From assembly GCA_965656445.1 (NCBI GenBank), contig CBFHKO010000006.1:1-64000 (forward strand): 64,000 nucleotides of DNA. The letters run 5' to 3'. The notes under the pieces are model-generated. The model was not told where the DNA came from. It did not search any database and saw only the letters and a program-made list of their open reading frames with translations. The DNA is from JAHEJA01 sp965656445 (GTDB taxonomy: Bacteria; Pseudomonadota; Alphaproteobacteria; Rhodobacterales; Rhodobacteraceae). Below are positions 1 through 8,556 of the stretch, piece by piece (position 1 is the first letter of the stretch; the number at the start of each line of letters is the position of its first letter). The translations under genes were made by a program, and so were the position numbers.

Positions 1-62
1 ATCGCCCGCCAGCTCCTGAAACCATCATACCACTGGATCAGAGGCCAATCATGCACTAACAA

Positions 63-2738
63 TTAACATGGCCCAGTAAGATGAGGCTGCTCAGTGAACC
101 CTAGCTTTTTCATTTCTTTTGGCGTTGTTCGAACAAACCCTTTGTCCTTTAAACGTTTGATCTCCGGTGGTTGCTCTGCGTAATCAAAATTGAAAAAATC
201 AGTGATAGACACATCCGCCCCTAAAGCCTCATTAGCAAAAATATAGGCAACTTTAGGTTTGCCGTGAATTGGCCTCACTCTTGCAACAGCTTGAAGCGTC
301 TCTGCCCTACAAATGTGATCATAGGTAGCTGCTAACCGTTCATCCACAAATATGTGGTTATACAGCGACTTAGCCTTACCATCACTCATTCTAATTGGCA
401 GCGGGAAGTTACGCCTTTCTTGAGGCAAGGACTCGCCAAAGAGTGCCTCACCCTTTGCCACAACATGTTGATATCCAATGTCTTGTCTACCAATCACAAA
501 GAAGAGGTTAACATCATCAAAAATGTTAGTCCCCCGTATGTCACCAAAGTGGCTGGCAACGATATCATCATGCTGCAACCTACTCGCTAGATACGTATCA
601 AAATCTTTTTGTAGAGCGGCATTCTTGTAAGTCAGCAATCCAACTTTTTCTGGCTGATGTAACTTAATCAAGCGATTGAGTTGCAGTACGAGACTACTGA
701 GGTTCTCTGACTTCTTTAAGAATTCTTTTGAAAAAGAAGCGTTTTGACATTGAAAAATCTGAACGTGAGGATTGGGCCTTACATTGATATTTGCCACTTT
801 TACCTTTGGTAGCACCTTTTGTAACACGGCCTCTTGGGCGGTCGCATCTAAGATCAAAGTTGGAACATTCTTAAAGCGTGCTTTTATGTCCCTAACCCTT
901 GATCCATTGAGCGATAATGTATCATCGTCCTTTCTAAGCCAAAGACCTCTCATATCCTTATGGTTTGCCTGTAAATACTCACAGAACAACTCTAGTGCTA
1001 ACTTTTCGTTTTTAGTGGACGCTTTGTAAGACGCGATATAACCGGCTGTAGACCGTGTATTAACAATTTGAGACATCTCGTGAGCATGTGCAATTTGCGC
1101 TCTCCTGGGCTCTAATATGGCCCACAGAAGCTGAGGCAAACTTGTGTTATCAAATCCCTTCACGTCATATGCCGCAACCAACTCAGACATAATCTGATTG
1201 AGTACTGGGTGCTTTGTTTTTTCTGTGATCGTAAAATCATCAAACTTTATGAAGTCCTCATCGATTACAAGAACGTCAGGAGTCCAATTACCTGAACGCA
1301 TTTCTACACTTCCATTTTGGACACTGAACCCATTTTCATATTTGCTTGGCTCAATGAACAGGTTCGCGTTGGTTTGTATGCGAACATTGGACGTGCGGTT
1401 AAATTGCTCAGTGTACCTACACCCTTCGGCATACATACAATTTTCACATTCAAATGAGGGGATTGAGAGATTTACTCGAGAGTATCTTTCACGAATATCC
1501 TCAACTTCACAAACAGGCACACCGTTATGGTCCGTATTCAATTTACCGTAAATGTGATTTGGAAATGTAAAATGGTTAAGGCTACCGTTTTTTGACGCTA
1601 TCTCACAAAACCGTTCTGCCGCTTCTCGACCAAGTTTATGGGTTGGCGTTAGATACAATATCTTCTTGGTTCTTGCCTGCTTAACCATTTCTCCAAGTGC
1701 AATTTCAGTTTTACCTGCCCCTGCACTGCTACGAATGCAAATTGATTTCCCCTCTTCAAAGACTTCTCTTACCCTCAAACGCAATTGGGTCTGTGCTTCA
1801 TCTACTGACAGTAAATCATCAAACTTGTGGGCAGAAGTCTGTGCCGTGATCACTTTATTTATCGACTTGTGGAAGTCTCTCATAGGAAGGCTTCGACCGT
1901 GACTTTTCACAAGTTCTTCTACCTTAGATATGTTACCAAAATTAGCATTGTTTGATTGGCTCTCTACCTGCGCAACAATCGCCTTGTAATCTTTTTTCCA
2001 ATGGGATGTTGCAATCCTAATTACTTCACATTTCTCAAATTTAGAGAGCAGCATATAGTGTGCTATTAGTCGGTCATTATAGCCTGCATCTTTGGGCATA
2101 GTATTAAACAGATCAACGATATAACTACTATCGACTGTGTTCTGAGGAACTGAATTGCTTAGGGAGCGTTTAAAGTTCACGTCAGCTTCTTTCAGTACAG
2201 AGAAGCAATTAGGAGATGGATTATAATAAGCATCTGGGTCATAGCTCGTAAACATTGTGCATGTTGCTGCTTTCACAGACTGATCTGGACTGAACTTGAC
2301 ATACTGAAGCAACCACTCGTGACACTGATCGTAAGCATACTTATAGAGCACTCTACCACGCTCGTTGCATGTGACTTTCAGATCAGTTTGGATAGCAAAC
2401 TTTAATCCACCGTTTATCGATTGAAACGCAAACGCAGTCTCTGGCAGAGCAATAATCAGAGACTTAAGACTCTTAAAGTCGAGCTCCCTATTGTCTTTTT
2501 GATCAACATCGAAATGAACCAAACCATTTGTGGTGATTGGATCTTGTTCATGATCAATGCAAGGTATTATTACTCTCAAATTTTTCTTCAGGTTCCTCTT
2601 TGAAGCTTCATGTACTTCATGATGATATTCCTGAATTGGGCCACTGTATGTACCCTGTTTAATATGTCGTATCTCATCACTCAGATTGGTGAGTGTTTCA
2701 TTATGACGATAGACGTTGCCATACACTTTAACTCGCAT
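63..2738 (-). CDS. Primase-like (VirE_N-type) / SF1-SF2 helicase fusion protein of a mobile element
   Basis: This 891-residue protein probably replicates or unwinds mobile-element DNA. The N-terminal part (about residues 50-180) shows an acidic HFDVD at 75-79, a SINGGLKF segment at 107-114 and a YDPDAYYNP segment near 166-174. These resemble the BT4734/VirE_N domain found beside plasmid and phage primases. The C-terminal part is an ATPase: Walker A SSAGAGKT at 337-344, Walker B VLVIDEDF at 489-496, and an arginine-finger-like QAVARVRP near 830. Cysteines 410, 431, 434 and 440 lie between the two Walker motifs, where XPD/DinG helicases hold a [4Fe-4S] cluster. The ATG follows an AAGGA. An AlpA-like gene lies just upstream on the same strand and tRNA-Ser is 1.6 kb away, so it sits on an integrated element. 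Family names are inferred from motifs only. Confidence 0.72.
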   Translation of the reverse strand: MRVKVYGNVYRHNETLTNLSDEIRHIKQGTYSGPIQEYHHEVHEASKRNLKKNLRVIIPCIDHEQDPITTNGLVHFDVDQKDNRELDFKSLKSLIIALPETAFAFQSINGGLKFAIQTDLKVTCNERGRVLYKYAYDQCHEWLLQYVKFSPDQSVKAATCTMFTSYDPDAYYNPSPNCFSVLKEADVNFKRSLSNSVPQNTVDSSYIVDLFNTMPKDAGYNDRLIAHYMLLSKFEKCEVIRIATSHWKKDYKAIVAQVESQSNNANFGNISKVEELVKSHGRSLPMRDFHKSINKVITAQTSAHKFDDLLSVDEAQTQLRLRVREVFEEGKSICIRSSAGAGKTEIALGEMVKQARTKKILYLTPTHKLGREAAERFCEIASKNGSLNHFTFPNHIYGKLNTDHNGVPVCEVEDIRERYSRVNLSIPSFECENCMYAEGCRYTEQFNRTSNVRIQTNANLFIEPSKYENGFSVQNGSVEMRSGNWTPDVLVIDEDFIKFDDFTITEKTKHPVLNQIMSELVAAYDVKGFDNTSLPQLLWAILEPRRAQIAHAHEMSQIVNTRSTAGYIASYKASTKNEKLALELFCEYLQANHKDMRGLWLRKDDDTLSLNGSRVRDIKARFKNVPTLILDATAQEAVLQKVLPKVKVANINVRPNPHVQIFQCQNASFSKEFLKKSENLSSLVLQLNRLIKLHQPEKVGLLTYKNAALQKDFDTYLASRLQHDDIVASHFGDIRGTNIFDDVNLFFVIGRQDIGYQHVVAKGEALFGESLPQERRNFPLPIRMSDGKAKSLYNHIFVDERLAATYDHICRAETLQAVARVRPIHGKPKVAYIFANEALGADVSITDFFNFDYAEQPPEIKRLKDKGFVRTTPKEMKKLGFTEQPHLTGPC

Positions 2739-2800
2739 AACGATTGTATCCTTCTACTTAAGAAAGAAGCGCAATCCTAGTTAGATTCATGGAAAGATAA

Positions 2801-2861
2801 TCCGCCAAAAATGTGAATATCTCCATGTAATATATTAGGACTACCCCATGATTTTGGCGGA
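2801..2861. repeat. Inverted repeat between the alpA-like and helicase genes
   Basis: The 10-nt arms TCCGCCAAAA (2801-2810) and TTTTGGCGGA (2852-2861) are perfectly complementary across an AT-rich 41-nt spacer. They sit in the 193-bp gap upstream of the primase/helicase gene. They could be an operator, part of a replication origin, or a fold in the leader RNA. The sequence does not decide between these. Confidence 0.4.
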
Positions 2862-2931
2862 AATCCTATAGGTATTGGGCTTGGTCTTAACTCTATTATT
2901 TTTGGTATGTTCAAAACATTGATGAGCTAAA

Positions 2932-3105
2932 TCAGATATCTGACTTATTGTTCATCCACTCAAAGATATCAGCTTCACGCCATGCAACAGCACGTCGACT
3001 AATCTTTACTTGTCTTGGAAAACTGCCATCCGCCACCATGGCATATATTGAGGACCGTGATAGTCCTGTTAAGCGTTCTACTTGTGGTCTTCTTAGGAAC
3101 TTCAT
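2932..3105 (-). CDS. AlpA-family helix-turn-helix regulator/excisionase, 57 aa
   Basis: This short gene reads MKFLRRPQVERLTGLSRSSI at its start, then a beta-wing stretch (GSFPRQVKIS), a conserved WREADIFEWM segment near residues 42-51, and ends in KSDI. That is the full AlpA/MerR-like winged helix layout (about 55-70 residues in the family). AlpA proteins activate integrase or excision genes, or start replication genes, of P4-like satellites and genomic islands. The ATG follows a GGAG about 10 nt upstream. It lies 193 bp upstream of the primase/helicase gene in the same direction and could control it. The assignment rests on a clear family pattern over the whole length; the exact target is inferred. 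Confidence 0.82.
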   Translation of the reverse strand: MKFLRRPQVERLTGLSRSSIYAMVADGSFPRQVKISRRAVAWREADIFEWMNNKSDI

Positions 3106-3223
3106 AGTGCTTTGTCTCCATATTTTAGGTTCATGGAGGATCTGTAATAACTTAAATCACGAATTGCATGGGAACGATGGATTCACTCCTTTCCGATGGA
3201 AAATCAGCTTACTTGTTTTTGCG

Positions 3224-3637
3224 TTACTGATATTGTTTTCGATGTTTATGAACACTGGCGAGTGTTGATTCAGTGAAGCTACTACGGAAAAATTCAATTT
3301 TATGTTTCAGCCAAATCTTTCTAGCAGCCTCCTCAACAGCACTGCAGCCACACAACTTATCCTCCACCCCATCTCCTCGTGTGGCGTAGATCCCATAGAG
3401 CGTGGCAAACAATATGGAGGTCAAACGCAAGTAATTATGTTCTACGTCAAATGCTTTACTGTTAGAGCCTTTTAAAGCGTCAGCAGGAAAAGGCTGTATT
3501 AAGTGCTCGACAACAAACTGATGTAATCCACGAGATAGTTCCTCATTCAGTGCGATCTTAAGACCAACCCCAACAAGCAGTGTATTATAAGAGACTAGGC
3601 AGTACTTACTTTTGGTGAGTAGAAGGTCTTCACGCAA
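3224..3637 (-). CDS. Hypothetical protein; probable downstream part of a gene split by an in-frame TAG
   Basis: 137 residues counted from a TTG at 3637 that has no ribosome binding site. The frame is open further upstream to the TAG at 3737-3739, adding about 33 sensible residues (including RLDPKEWIKK), and the gene before it is in exactly the same frame. This is therefore best read as the C-terminal part of one protein of about 262-278 residues, interrupted by a single amber codon. No family was recognised. The sequence is mixed alpha-helical with a CGCSAVEEAARKIW segment near the end and no membrane helix. A sequencing error, a nonsense mutation or real readthrough would all look like this. 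Confidence 0.45.
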   Translation of the reverse strand: MREDLLLTKSKYCLVSYNTLLVGVGLKIALNEELSRGLHQFVVEHLIQPFPADALKGSNSKAFDVEHNYLRLTSILFATLYGIYATRGDGVEDKLCGCSAVEEAARKIWLKHKIEFFRSSFTESTLASVHKHRKQYQ

Positions 3638-3736
3638 GTTCAGCCGCAGTTTGACAAAACGATAGATGTCGTCAGTCAGGTCAGGATTTTTTTTAATCCA
3701 CTCTTTAGGGTCAAGTCTAACCCGTGGATTTTTGAT

Positions 3737-4009
3737 CTATCGCTCATCATCAGCTGAGACCTCATCATCTGTTGAGACCTCATCATCAGTCGAGACCTCA
3801 TCGAAGTAGTATTCATTTGCCATAGCTGACTGAAAGAGCTTGTTATACCCATCAAGCATAAACATCGCAACCCTATCTATAATTTGGTCTTTAGTTAAAG
3901 CAGCCCCATGGGTTGGCTCATGCTCTTCAAACATAGCATCGATGTCCGCTTTGGCATCCTCAAGTGATTTATCTGGAAAAAGCTCTTCACCAAGATAATA
4001 ATTTTCCAT
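3737..4009 (-). CDS. Hypothetical acidic protein; probable upstream part of a TAG-split gene
   Basis: The 90-residue frame starts at the ATG encoding MENYYLGEEL, chosen because a GGAGAG lies 7 nt upstream. A longer start at 4057 lacks this. The product is acidic and ends in three tandem copies of the hexapeptide DEVSTD/DEVSAD, made by an 18-bp DNA repeat at about 3743-3796. The TAG stop comes right after the repeat, and the same frame continues open into the next listed coding region. No family was recognised. It lies on the mobile element, 0.34 kb from tRNA-Ser. Confidence 0.5.
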   Translation of the reverse strand: MENYYLGEELFPDKSLEDAKADIDAMFEEHEPTHGAALTKDQIIDRVAMFMLDGYNKLFQSAMANEYYFDEVSTDDEVSTDDEVSADDER

Positions 4010-4275
4010 AGATAGCTCTCCAAACAGTCCAAGATGACAACAATACAGTTTCATCAAACTCTGAGATGTTCAAACAAAAATTAGGCACACAGATATGGCC
4101 AAGGTTAATCAGAATCCTGCCATATAACAAACGGCAAGAGGCTAGTAATGCACAAAGTCCTCACGGTACCGTGTCGAGTCACTAAATAGACCTAACAAGA
4201 ATGCACATGAATATCGCGCAGATTTGTTTATGTTTCAGCAAAGGACAGAGTTGTAGGGGAATAAGGAGTAAGATT

Positions 4276-4296
4276 TGTGGGGGTTGCTGTGGGGGT
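4276..4296. repeat. Two 9-bp direct repeats near the tRNA-Ser 3' end (possible integrase arm sites)
   Basis: TGTGGGGGT occurs twice, at 4276-4284 and 4288-4296, with a 12-bp period, 57 bp from the 3' end of tRNA-Ser on the element side. Short direct repeats in this position often serve as integrase or excisionase arm sites. That role is inferred. The rest of the gap from 4010 to 4352 is AT-rich and shows no convincing gene. Confidence 0.35.
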
Positions 4297-4352
4297 CGAC
4301 CAGCTGAATCCAATAAAATGAGATTACATTTCAGACACTTAAGGATATGTTA

Positions 4353-4442
4353 TGGCGGACAGACAGGGATTCGAACCCTGGAGACGGTCTCCCGCCTACA
4401 CACTTTCCAGGCGTGCGCCTTCGACCACTCGGCCACCTGTCC
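4353..4442 (-). tRNA. tRNA-Ser (anticodon GGA)
   Basis: The reverse strand folds as a 90-nt class II tRNA. A 7-bp acceptor stem (GGACAGG with TCTGTCC) is followed by the GGCCGAGTGG D-arm and an anticodon stem CACGC/GTGTG around loop CTGGAAA, giving anticodon GGA. There is a long variable arm, a T-arm with GGTTCGAATCC, discriminator G and an encoded CCA. It reads UCC/UCU serine codons. Its 3' end faces the mobile-element genes, so it is the likely attachment site for the element. Confidence 0.97.
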
Positions 4443-4512
4443 GTTGGGCGGTGTTTACTGTCTCTTTGGGGGATGATGCAAGAGTAAATATAAGATTTGA
4501 CGCAGAAAAATT

Positions 4513-5229
4513 TTAGTCGAAAACCACATGCACGCGGCGGTTTTGTTTTCCCTTTTTCTCAATCTTTGAGATCCGCATCCGCCCAATTTCTGAGGTGCGC
4601 GCCACGTGCGTTCCCCCGCAGGGTTGCAGGTCCACTTGATGATCTTGCGTTCCAATACGGACAAGTCGGATACGGCCTGTGCCGCGCGGGGGCTGAACCC
4701 TCAACGTTTTCACCAATCCAGGATTATCATCCAAATCTTGGTCCGTAATCCAAGTTTCAGAGATCTCATAATCCCCATTGATCAGATCGTTCAAAGCTTG
4801 GCTCAACGCCTCTTTGTCCTCAGGCGGCTCTGCCATATCAAAATCAAGACGGCTTTTGTCGGACCCTATAGACCCACCCGTCACAGGAAGAGGAATAACC
4901 ACAGACAAAAGGTGAAGCGCCGTGTGCATGCGCATGTGTCGATATCTGCGCTCCCAGTTGATATCTTGTTTGACTTCTTGACCAATTGAGGGGAGCGGCT
5001 TGGGCTCTGCGGGAATGCAGATGATCGCGCCCTCCTCACCTTTGATCGTTGTCGCAATCTCGAGCTGATGATCGCCCCAAGCCAATGTTCCACTGTCCCC
5101 AGGTTGCCCCCCCGAGGTTGGATAAAAGATAGAGCGATCCAAGATAAGACCGCCCTCTTCTGTGACAGCTATCACAGTGGCATCACAAGTACGCGCATAA
5201 CTGTCACTCAAATACTCAGCTGTTGTCAT
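4513..5229 (-). CDS. Alanyl-tRNA editing protein (AlaX type)
   Basis: A 238-residue free-standing editing protein that hydrolyses mischarged tRNA-Ala (Ser or Gly on tRNA-Ala). The zinc-site motifs of the AlaRS editing domain are present: HTALH at 102-106 and CGGTH at 204-208, along with the YPTSGGQPGD signature at 36-45. The length fits the medium AlaX class. The ATG follows a strong AGGAGG at 5 nt and overlaps the end of the preceding channel gene by 14 nt, so the two are probably translated together. It is the last gene of a long minus-strand operon. Function is well supported. Confidence 0.92.
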   Translation of the reverse strand: MTTAEYLSDSYARTCDATVIAVTEEGGLILDRSIFYPTSGGQPGDSGTLAWGDHQLEIATTIKGEEGAIICIPAEPKPLPSIGQEVKQDINWERRYRHMRMHTALHLLSVVIPLPVTGGSIGSDKSRLDFDMAEPPEDKEALSQALNDLINGDYEISETWITDQDLDDNPGLVKTLRVQPPRGTGRIRLVRIGTQDHQVDLQPCGGTHVARTSEIGRMRISKIEKKGKQNRRVHVVFD

Positions 5230-7504
5230 TACGGCCTCCTGCCAAAGCTTCTGGGTTGCGGATCCAAATATCGCGCTGCGCGTAAGGAATTTCGATGCCT
5301 TCTGCTACAAAGCGTTCAGCAATTGAATGGTTGATGTCTGATTTGACGCTTAACATCCAATTCACATCTCTCAAAATCGCGCGGATTTCAAAATCCATGC
5401 TATCGGCGCCAAACCCTTGGAAAATCACACTCGGCGGTGGGTTCAAGAGGACCATGGGATGGGCCTCAATGATATCGCGCAAAATGGCTTCCACGCGGCG
5501 TGTGTCATTGCCATAGGCGACCCCAATGGGAACGATGAGGCGACCAATTGTATTGCCGCGCGTCCAGTTGGTGACAACACCGCTGACCAAATCCGCGTTT
5601 GGAACAATCACGTCAGAGCGGTCAAAGGTTTCGATCCGAGTTGAGCGCACTGAGATATTACGCACATATCCCATTTGACCGCCAACCTCGATCCAATCCC
5701 CCTCGGACACGGGACGTTCGATCAGCAAAATGATACCAGAGACAAAGTTGGAGACAATATTTTGCAATCCAAAACCAATCCCAACCGACAGGGCACCCGC
5801 AACAATGGCAAGAGAGGATAAATCCAGACCGGTTGAGGAAATCGCAATCAAGGCCGCCAAGAAAATGCCGATATAGCCAAAGCCAGACACAATGGCATTT
5901 TGCCCACCTGTATCGATATTGGTCTTTGGCAACACGGCTGTTTTCAAAGTCGATTGAATGAACCGTGTCAGCGAATACCCCACGATAAAGATAACCACAA
6001 AGGCAATGAAATCGCTCGGGGTTAATGTCGTTTCACCAAGTTTGAACCCATTCACAAACGTGGTCCATAGCTCAAGGAGATCCGTCTCACGCACTCCCCA
6101 GAGCAAGGCAATCAAAGGAACCCAAACTGACAAGAGAAGCACGGCAACGACAATGGACAACAAGGTGTCGGCATCTTTGTCATAGCCAAACAAAACATTC
6201 ACCAGACGTGTCACAACCGCATGAAGCGCGACCAATCCCGCCAGATAAAGCACCGTTTTCAAAAACGGAAAAAGCGTTCCTGTGGCGATGTGCCCATACC
6301 CGATGACCGCAAGGATTGGGGCAAGGACCGCGATTGTTTTACCCGCAACCACCAACAGACGCAGGACACGGCGGATGAGGTTATTTTCTGCACTCGCTTC
6401 GCCTTCTCCTTTGGGTCTTAACCTCAAGAGGCTTGAAAAGCGGAACAACACAAACGAGCCGATAAAAATAAAGGGAAGGTTGATAACGGCCTTACTATTG
6501 GCTGAATAGAAATCAAATTCAGCCAAATCAAATAACATATCACGGCTCATCACAATAAGTGCGAGAAAAGCCACCCATAGTTTGATTTGCGAGCTGTCTT
6601 GCAACAGCGCATTAGCTCGCGCAAACAGGCGATAATAGCTCCAGTACGCTATAAAAATCCAGCTCGCATAGGTTGGTGCATTTTCCAAGATCAGCATGCC
6701 GCGGGCACCAAACAGACCAGATAACTGCAACCCAATGGACAAAAACCCGACGCCGATCAAAGGCAAGATAATGAGCCCAGAGATTTCTTGCAAGAATTCA
6801 GCAATGGCCCCGAAGTGAGGCGACAATGTCTTCCATTCGCGCGTCTGCGTTTTTAACACTTGGGTGCCTGCAAATACGATTATGATGCCCAAGAGCGTAA
6901 AGAAAATCGACGACAGATAGCTGGATACACTTTGATTTAAGCTCAACGTAGCAATAAAGGAATTGACCCCTCCGATAGGCGTTTCAAAGGTCTTGGCCAA
7001 ATCAATGAGGGCCAATTCCCAATTCGCGGGATTAAGCGGGTTGGGTCCAACGCTAAGTAACACAGAAGTTTGCCGACTGCGCAGGAGGTTATCAATTTCG
7101 CGGATCAAGCCATCGGCGCGACTATAGGCTTCGACTGCGCGTTTTACAGGTGCGCGCAATTCGGTCAATTGCTCGTTTAACTCAAGCCGGCGATCTGCAA
7201 CAGGATCGTCGCCATCCTCTGGAATTGGACCGAGCGCGTCGAGTTGAGATTTGAGCGTTTCAATGCGATCCTGGTTGATCGATTGCCCTTGTTGGAATTG
7301 ATCCCGCCAGTCAGCCAGCTCAGTTCTCAAGTCTTCTAAGACATTGTCAGAGGCACGCCCTGTAACCAAGGTTTGCTCTGCTTTGGCCGCAAGCGGCGTA
7401 AATGTCTCGTAATCAATGGCACGCGAAGTTTGTGCAAAGACTGCTCCAAAGGACACAAACCAAGCCAAAAGCCCAACAAGTATTAGGCGCGCTAAATGCT
7501 GCAT
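5216..7504 (-). CDS. Mechanosensitive ion channel family protein (MscS domain, N-terminal DUF3772-like region)
   Basis: A 762-residue inner-membrane channel. Residues 1-24 look like a signal peptide, followed by a periplasmic helical region with LDALGPIPEDGDDP near residue 90, typical of DUF3772 proteins. About nine to ten membrane helices come next, then a pore helix rich in Gly and Ala (SLAIVAGALSVGIGFGLQN) and the soluble MscS beta domain (SEGDWIEVGG). It should release solutes under osmotic down-shock. The start overlaps the cysteine synthase stop by one base (TAATG), indicating coupled translation. Confidence 0.9.
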   Translation of the reverse strand: MQHLARLILVGLLAWFVSFGAVFAQTSRAIDYETFTPLAAKAEQTLVTGRASDNVLEDLRTELADWRDQFQQGQSINQDRIETLKSQLDALGPIPEDGDDPVADRRLELNEQLTELRAPVKRAVEAYSRADGLIREIDNLLRSRQTSVLLSVGPNPLNPANWELALIDLAKTFETPIGGVNSFIATLSLNQSVSSYLSSIFFTLLGIIIVFAGTQVLKTQTREWKTLSPHFGAIAEFLQEISGLIILPLIGVGFLSIGLQLSGLFGARGMLILENAPTYASWIFIAYWSYYRLFARANALLQDSSQIKLWVAFLALIVMSRDMLFDLAEFDFYSANSKAVINLPFIFIGSFVLFRFSSLLRLRPKGEGEASAENNLIRRVLRLLVVAGKTIAVLAPILAVIGYGHIATGTLFPFLKTVLYLAGLVALHAVVTRLVNVLFGYDKDADTLLSIVVAVLLLSVWVPLIALLWGVRETDLLELWTTFVNGFKLGETTLTPSDFIAFVVIFIVGYSLTRFIQSTLKTAVLPKTNIDTGGQNAIVSGFGYIGIFLAALIAISSTGLDLSSLAIVAGALSVGIGFGLQNIVSNFVSGIILLIERPVSEGDWIEVGGQMGYVRNISVRSTRIETFDRSDVIVPNADLVSGVVTNWTRGNTIGRLIVPIGVAYGNDTRRVEAILRDIIEAHPMVLLNPPPSVIFQGFGADSMDFEIRAILRDVNWMLSVKSDINHSIAERFVAEGIEIPYAQRDIWIRNPEALAGGRNDNS

Positions 7505-8538
7505 TAGTTATCCTCAAAGACACCGGGTATGCTTTGTGGCGCACGATCAAGCCACACAGGAACCGGCAGGTTTTTCGATTTCAAAAACTCAGGATTATAG
7601 AGCTTGGATTGATAGCGTGTTCCATAATCACAGAGTATCGTCACAATGGTATGACCCGGTCCGATATCCTTGGCCATACGGATCGCACCTGCAATGTTCA
7701 CACCACTTGAACCGCCCAAACACAAGCCCTCTTGCTCTAGCAAATCAAAGACGATTGGCAAGGCTTCTTCATCACTGATCTGATAAGAATGATCTGGGGT
7801 AAGCCCCTCTAGGTTTTTGGTAATGCGCCCCTGCCCGATGCCTTCGGAAATGGACCCGCCTTCGGAGGCCAATTTACCCGTTGTGTAAAACGAATGCAGG
7901 GCCGCGCCCATTGGATCAGCCAAACCAATTTTCACACCCTTGGGCTGAAGCGCCATTGCGACCCCTGCCAAAGTGCCACCTGACCCACAGGCACAGATAA
8001 AGCCATCTACCTTGCCACCCGTTTGCTCCCAAATCTCTGGTCCCGTGGTTTCGATATGGGCCTGTCGGTTGGCCGTGTTGTCAAATTGATTGGCCCAAAT
8101 CGCGCCATTTGGTTCGCTGAGCGCGAGCTTGGCCGCCAAACGTTCGGAATAACGCACGTAATTGTTGGGGTTCTTGTAAGGGGCCGCAGGAACCTGAACC
8201 AATTCAGCACCCGCCAGACGCAGCATGTCTTTCTTTTCTTGGCTTTGGGTTTCAGGAATAACAATCACCGATTTAAAACCCATTGACGCTCCAACCAAGG
8301 CAAGCCCAATACCCGTATTGCCTGCTGTTCCCTCGACAATCGTGCCACCGGGTTTCAGCAATCCTTGCTCAACTGCGTTCTTGATGATGTAGAGAGCGGC
8401 GCGATCTTTGACGGATTGACCTGGGTTCATAAACTCCGCCTTGCCAAGGATCGTGCATCCCGTCTCTTCAGAGGCTTGTTTCAGCTTTATCAGTGGAGTA
8501 TTCCCAATGGCCTGTGCCAGATCAGATGCAAACTGCAT
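7504..8538 (-). CDS. cysK: Cysteine synthase A (O-acetylserine sulfhydrylase)
   Basis: A 344-residue PLP enzyme making cysteine from O-acetylserine and sulfide. The PLP lysine is K44 in SVKDR, the substrate loop is TAGNTG at 71-76, and the phosphate-binding loop GSGGT lies near residue 187. The C-terminal GSSGVN and CDYGTRYQSKLY segments are typical of the 340-350 residue CysK forms in Rhodobacterales. It lies 18 nt after the GGCT-Nudix gene and overlaps the channel gene. A cystathionine beta-synthase-like role is less likely because no regulatory CBS domain is present. Confidence 0.92.
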   Translation of the reverse strand: MQFASDLAQAIGNTPLIKLKQASEETGCTILGKAEFMNPGQSVKDRAALYIIKNAVEQGLLKPGGTIVEGTAGNTGIGLALVGASMGFKSVIVIPETQSQEKKDMLRLAGAELVQVPAAPYKNPNNYVRYSERLAAKLALSEPNGAIWANQFDNTANRQAHIETTGPEIWEQTGGKVDGFICACGSGGTLAGVAMALQPKGVKIGLADPMGAALHSFYTTGKLASEGGSISEGIGQGRITKNLEGLTPDHSYQISDEEALPIVFDLLEQEGLCLGGSSGVNIAGAIRMAKDIGPGHTIVTILCDYGTRYQSKLYNPEFLKSKNLPVPVWLDRAPQSIPGVFEDN

Positions 8539-8556
8539 TGCGTTTCCTTTCCCTCA

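Noticed and set aside
2948..3268. Plus-strand open frame of 106 codons
   Set aside because: It is antisense to the AlpA-like gene, which has a full family pattern.
3676..3870. Minus-strand frame rich in MRSQLMM repeats
   Set aside because: It is a second frame of the 18-bp tandem repeat that encodes the DEVSTD units; the other frame has the ribosome site and longer coding sequence.
4201..4476. Plus-strand open frame of 91 codons across the tRNA-Ser gene
   Set aside because: It runs through the whole tRNA on the opposite strand and has no ribosome site or family pattern.
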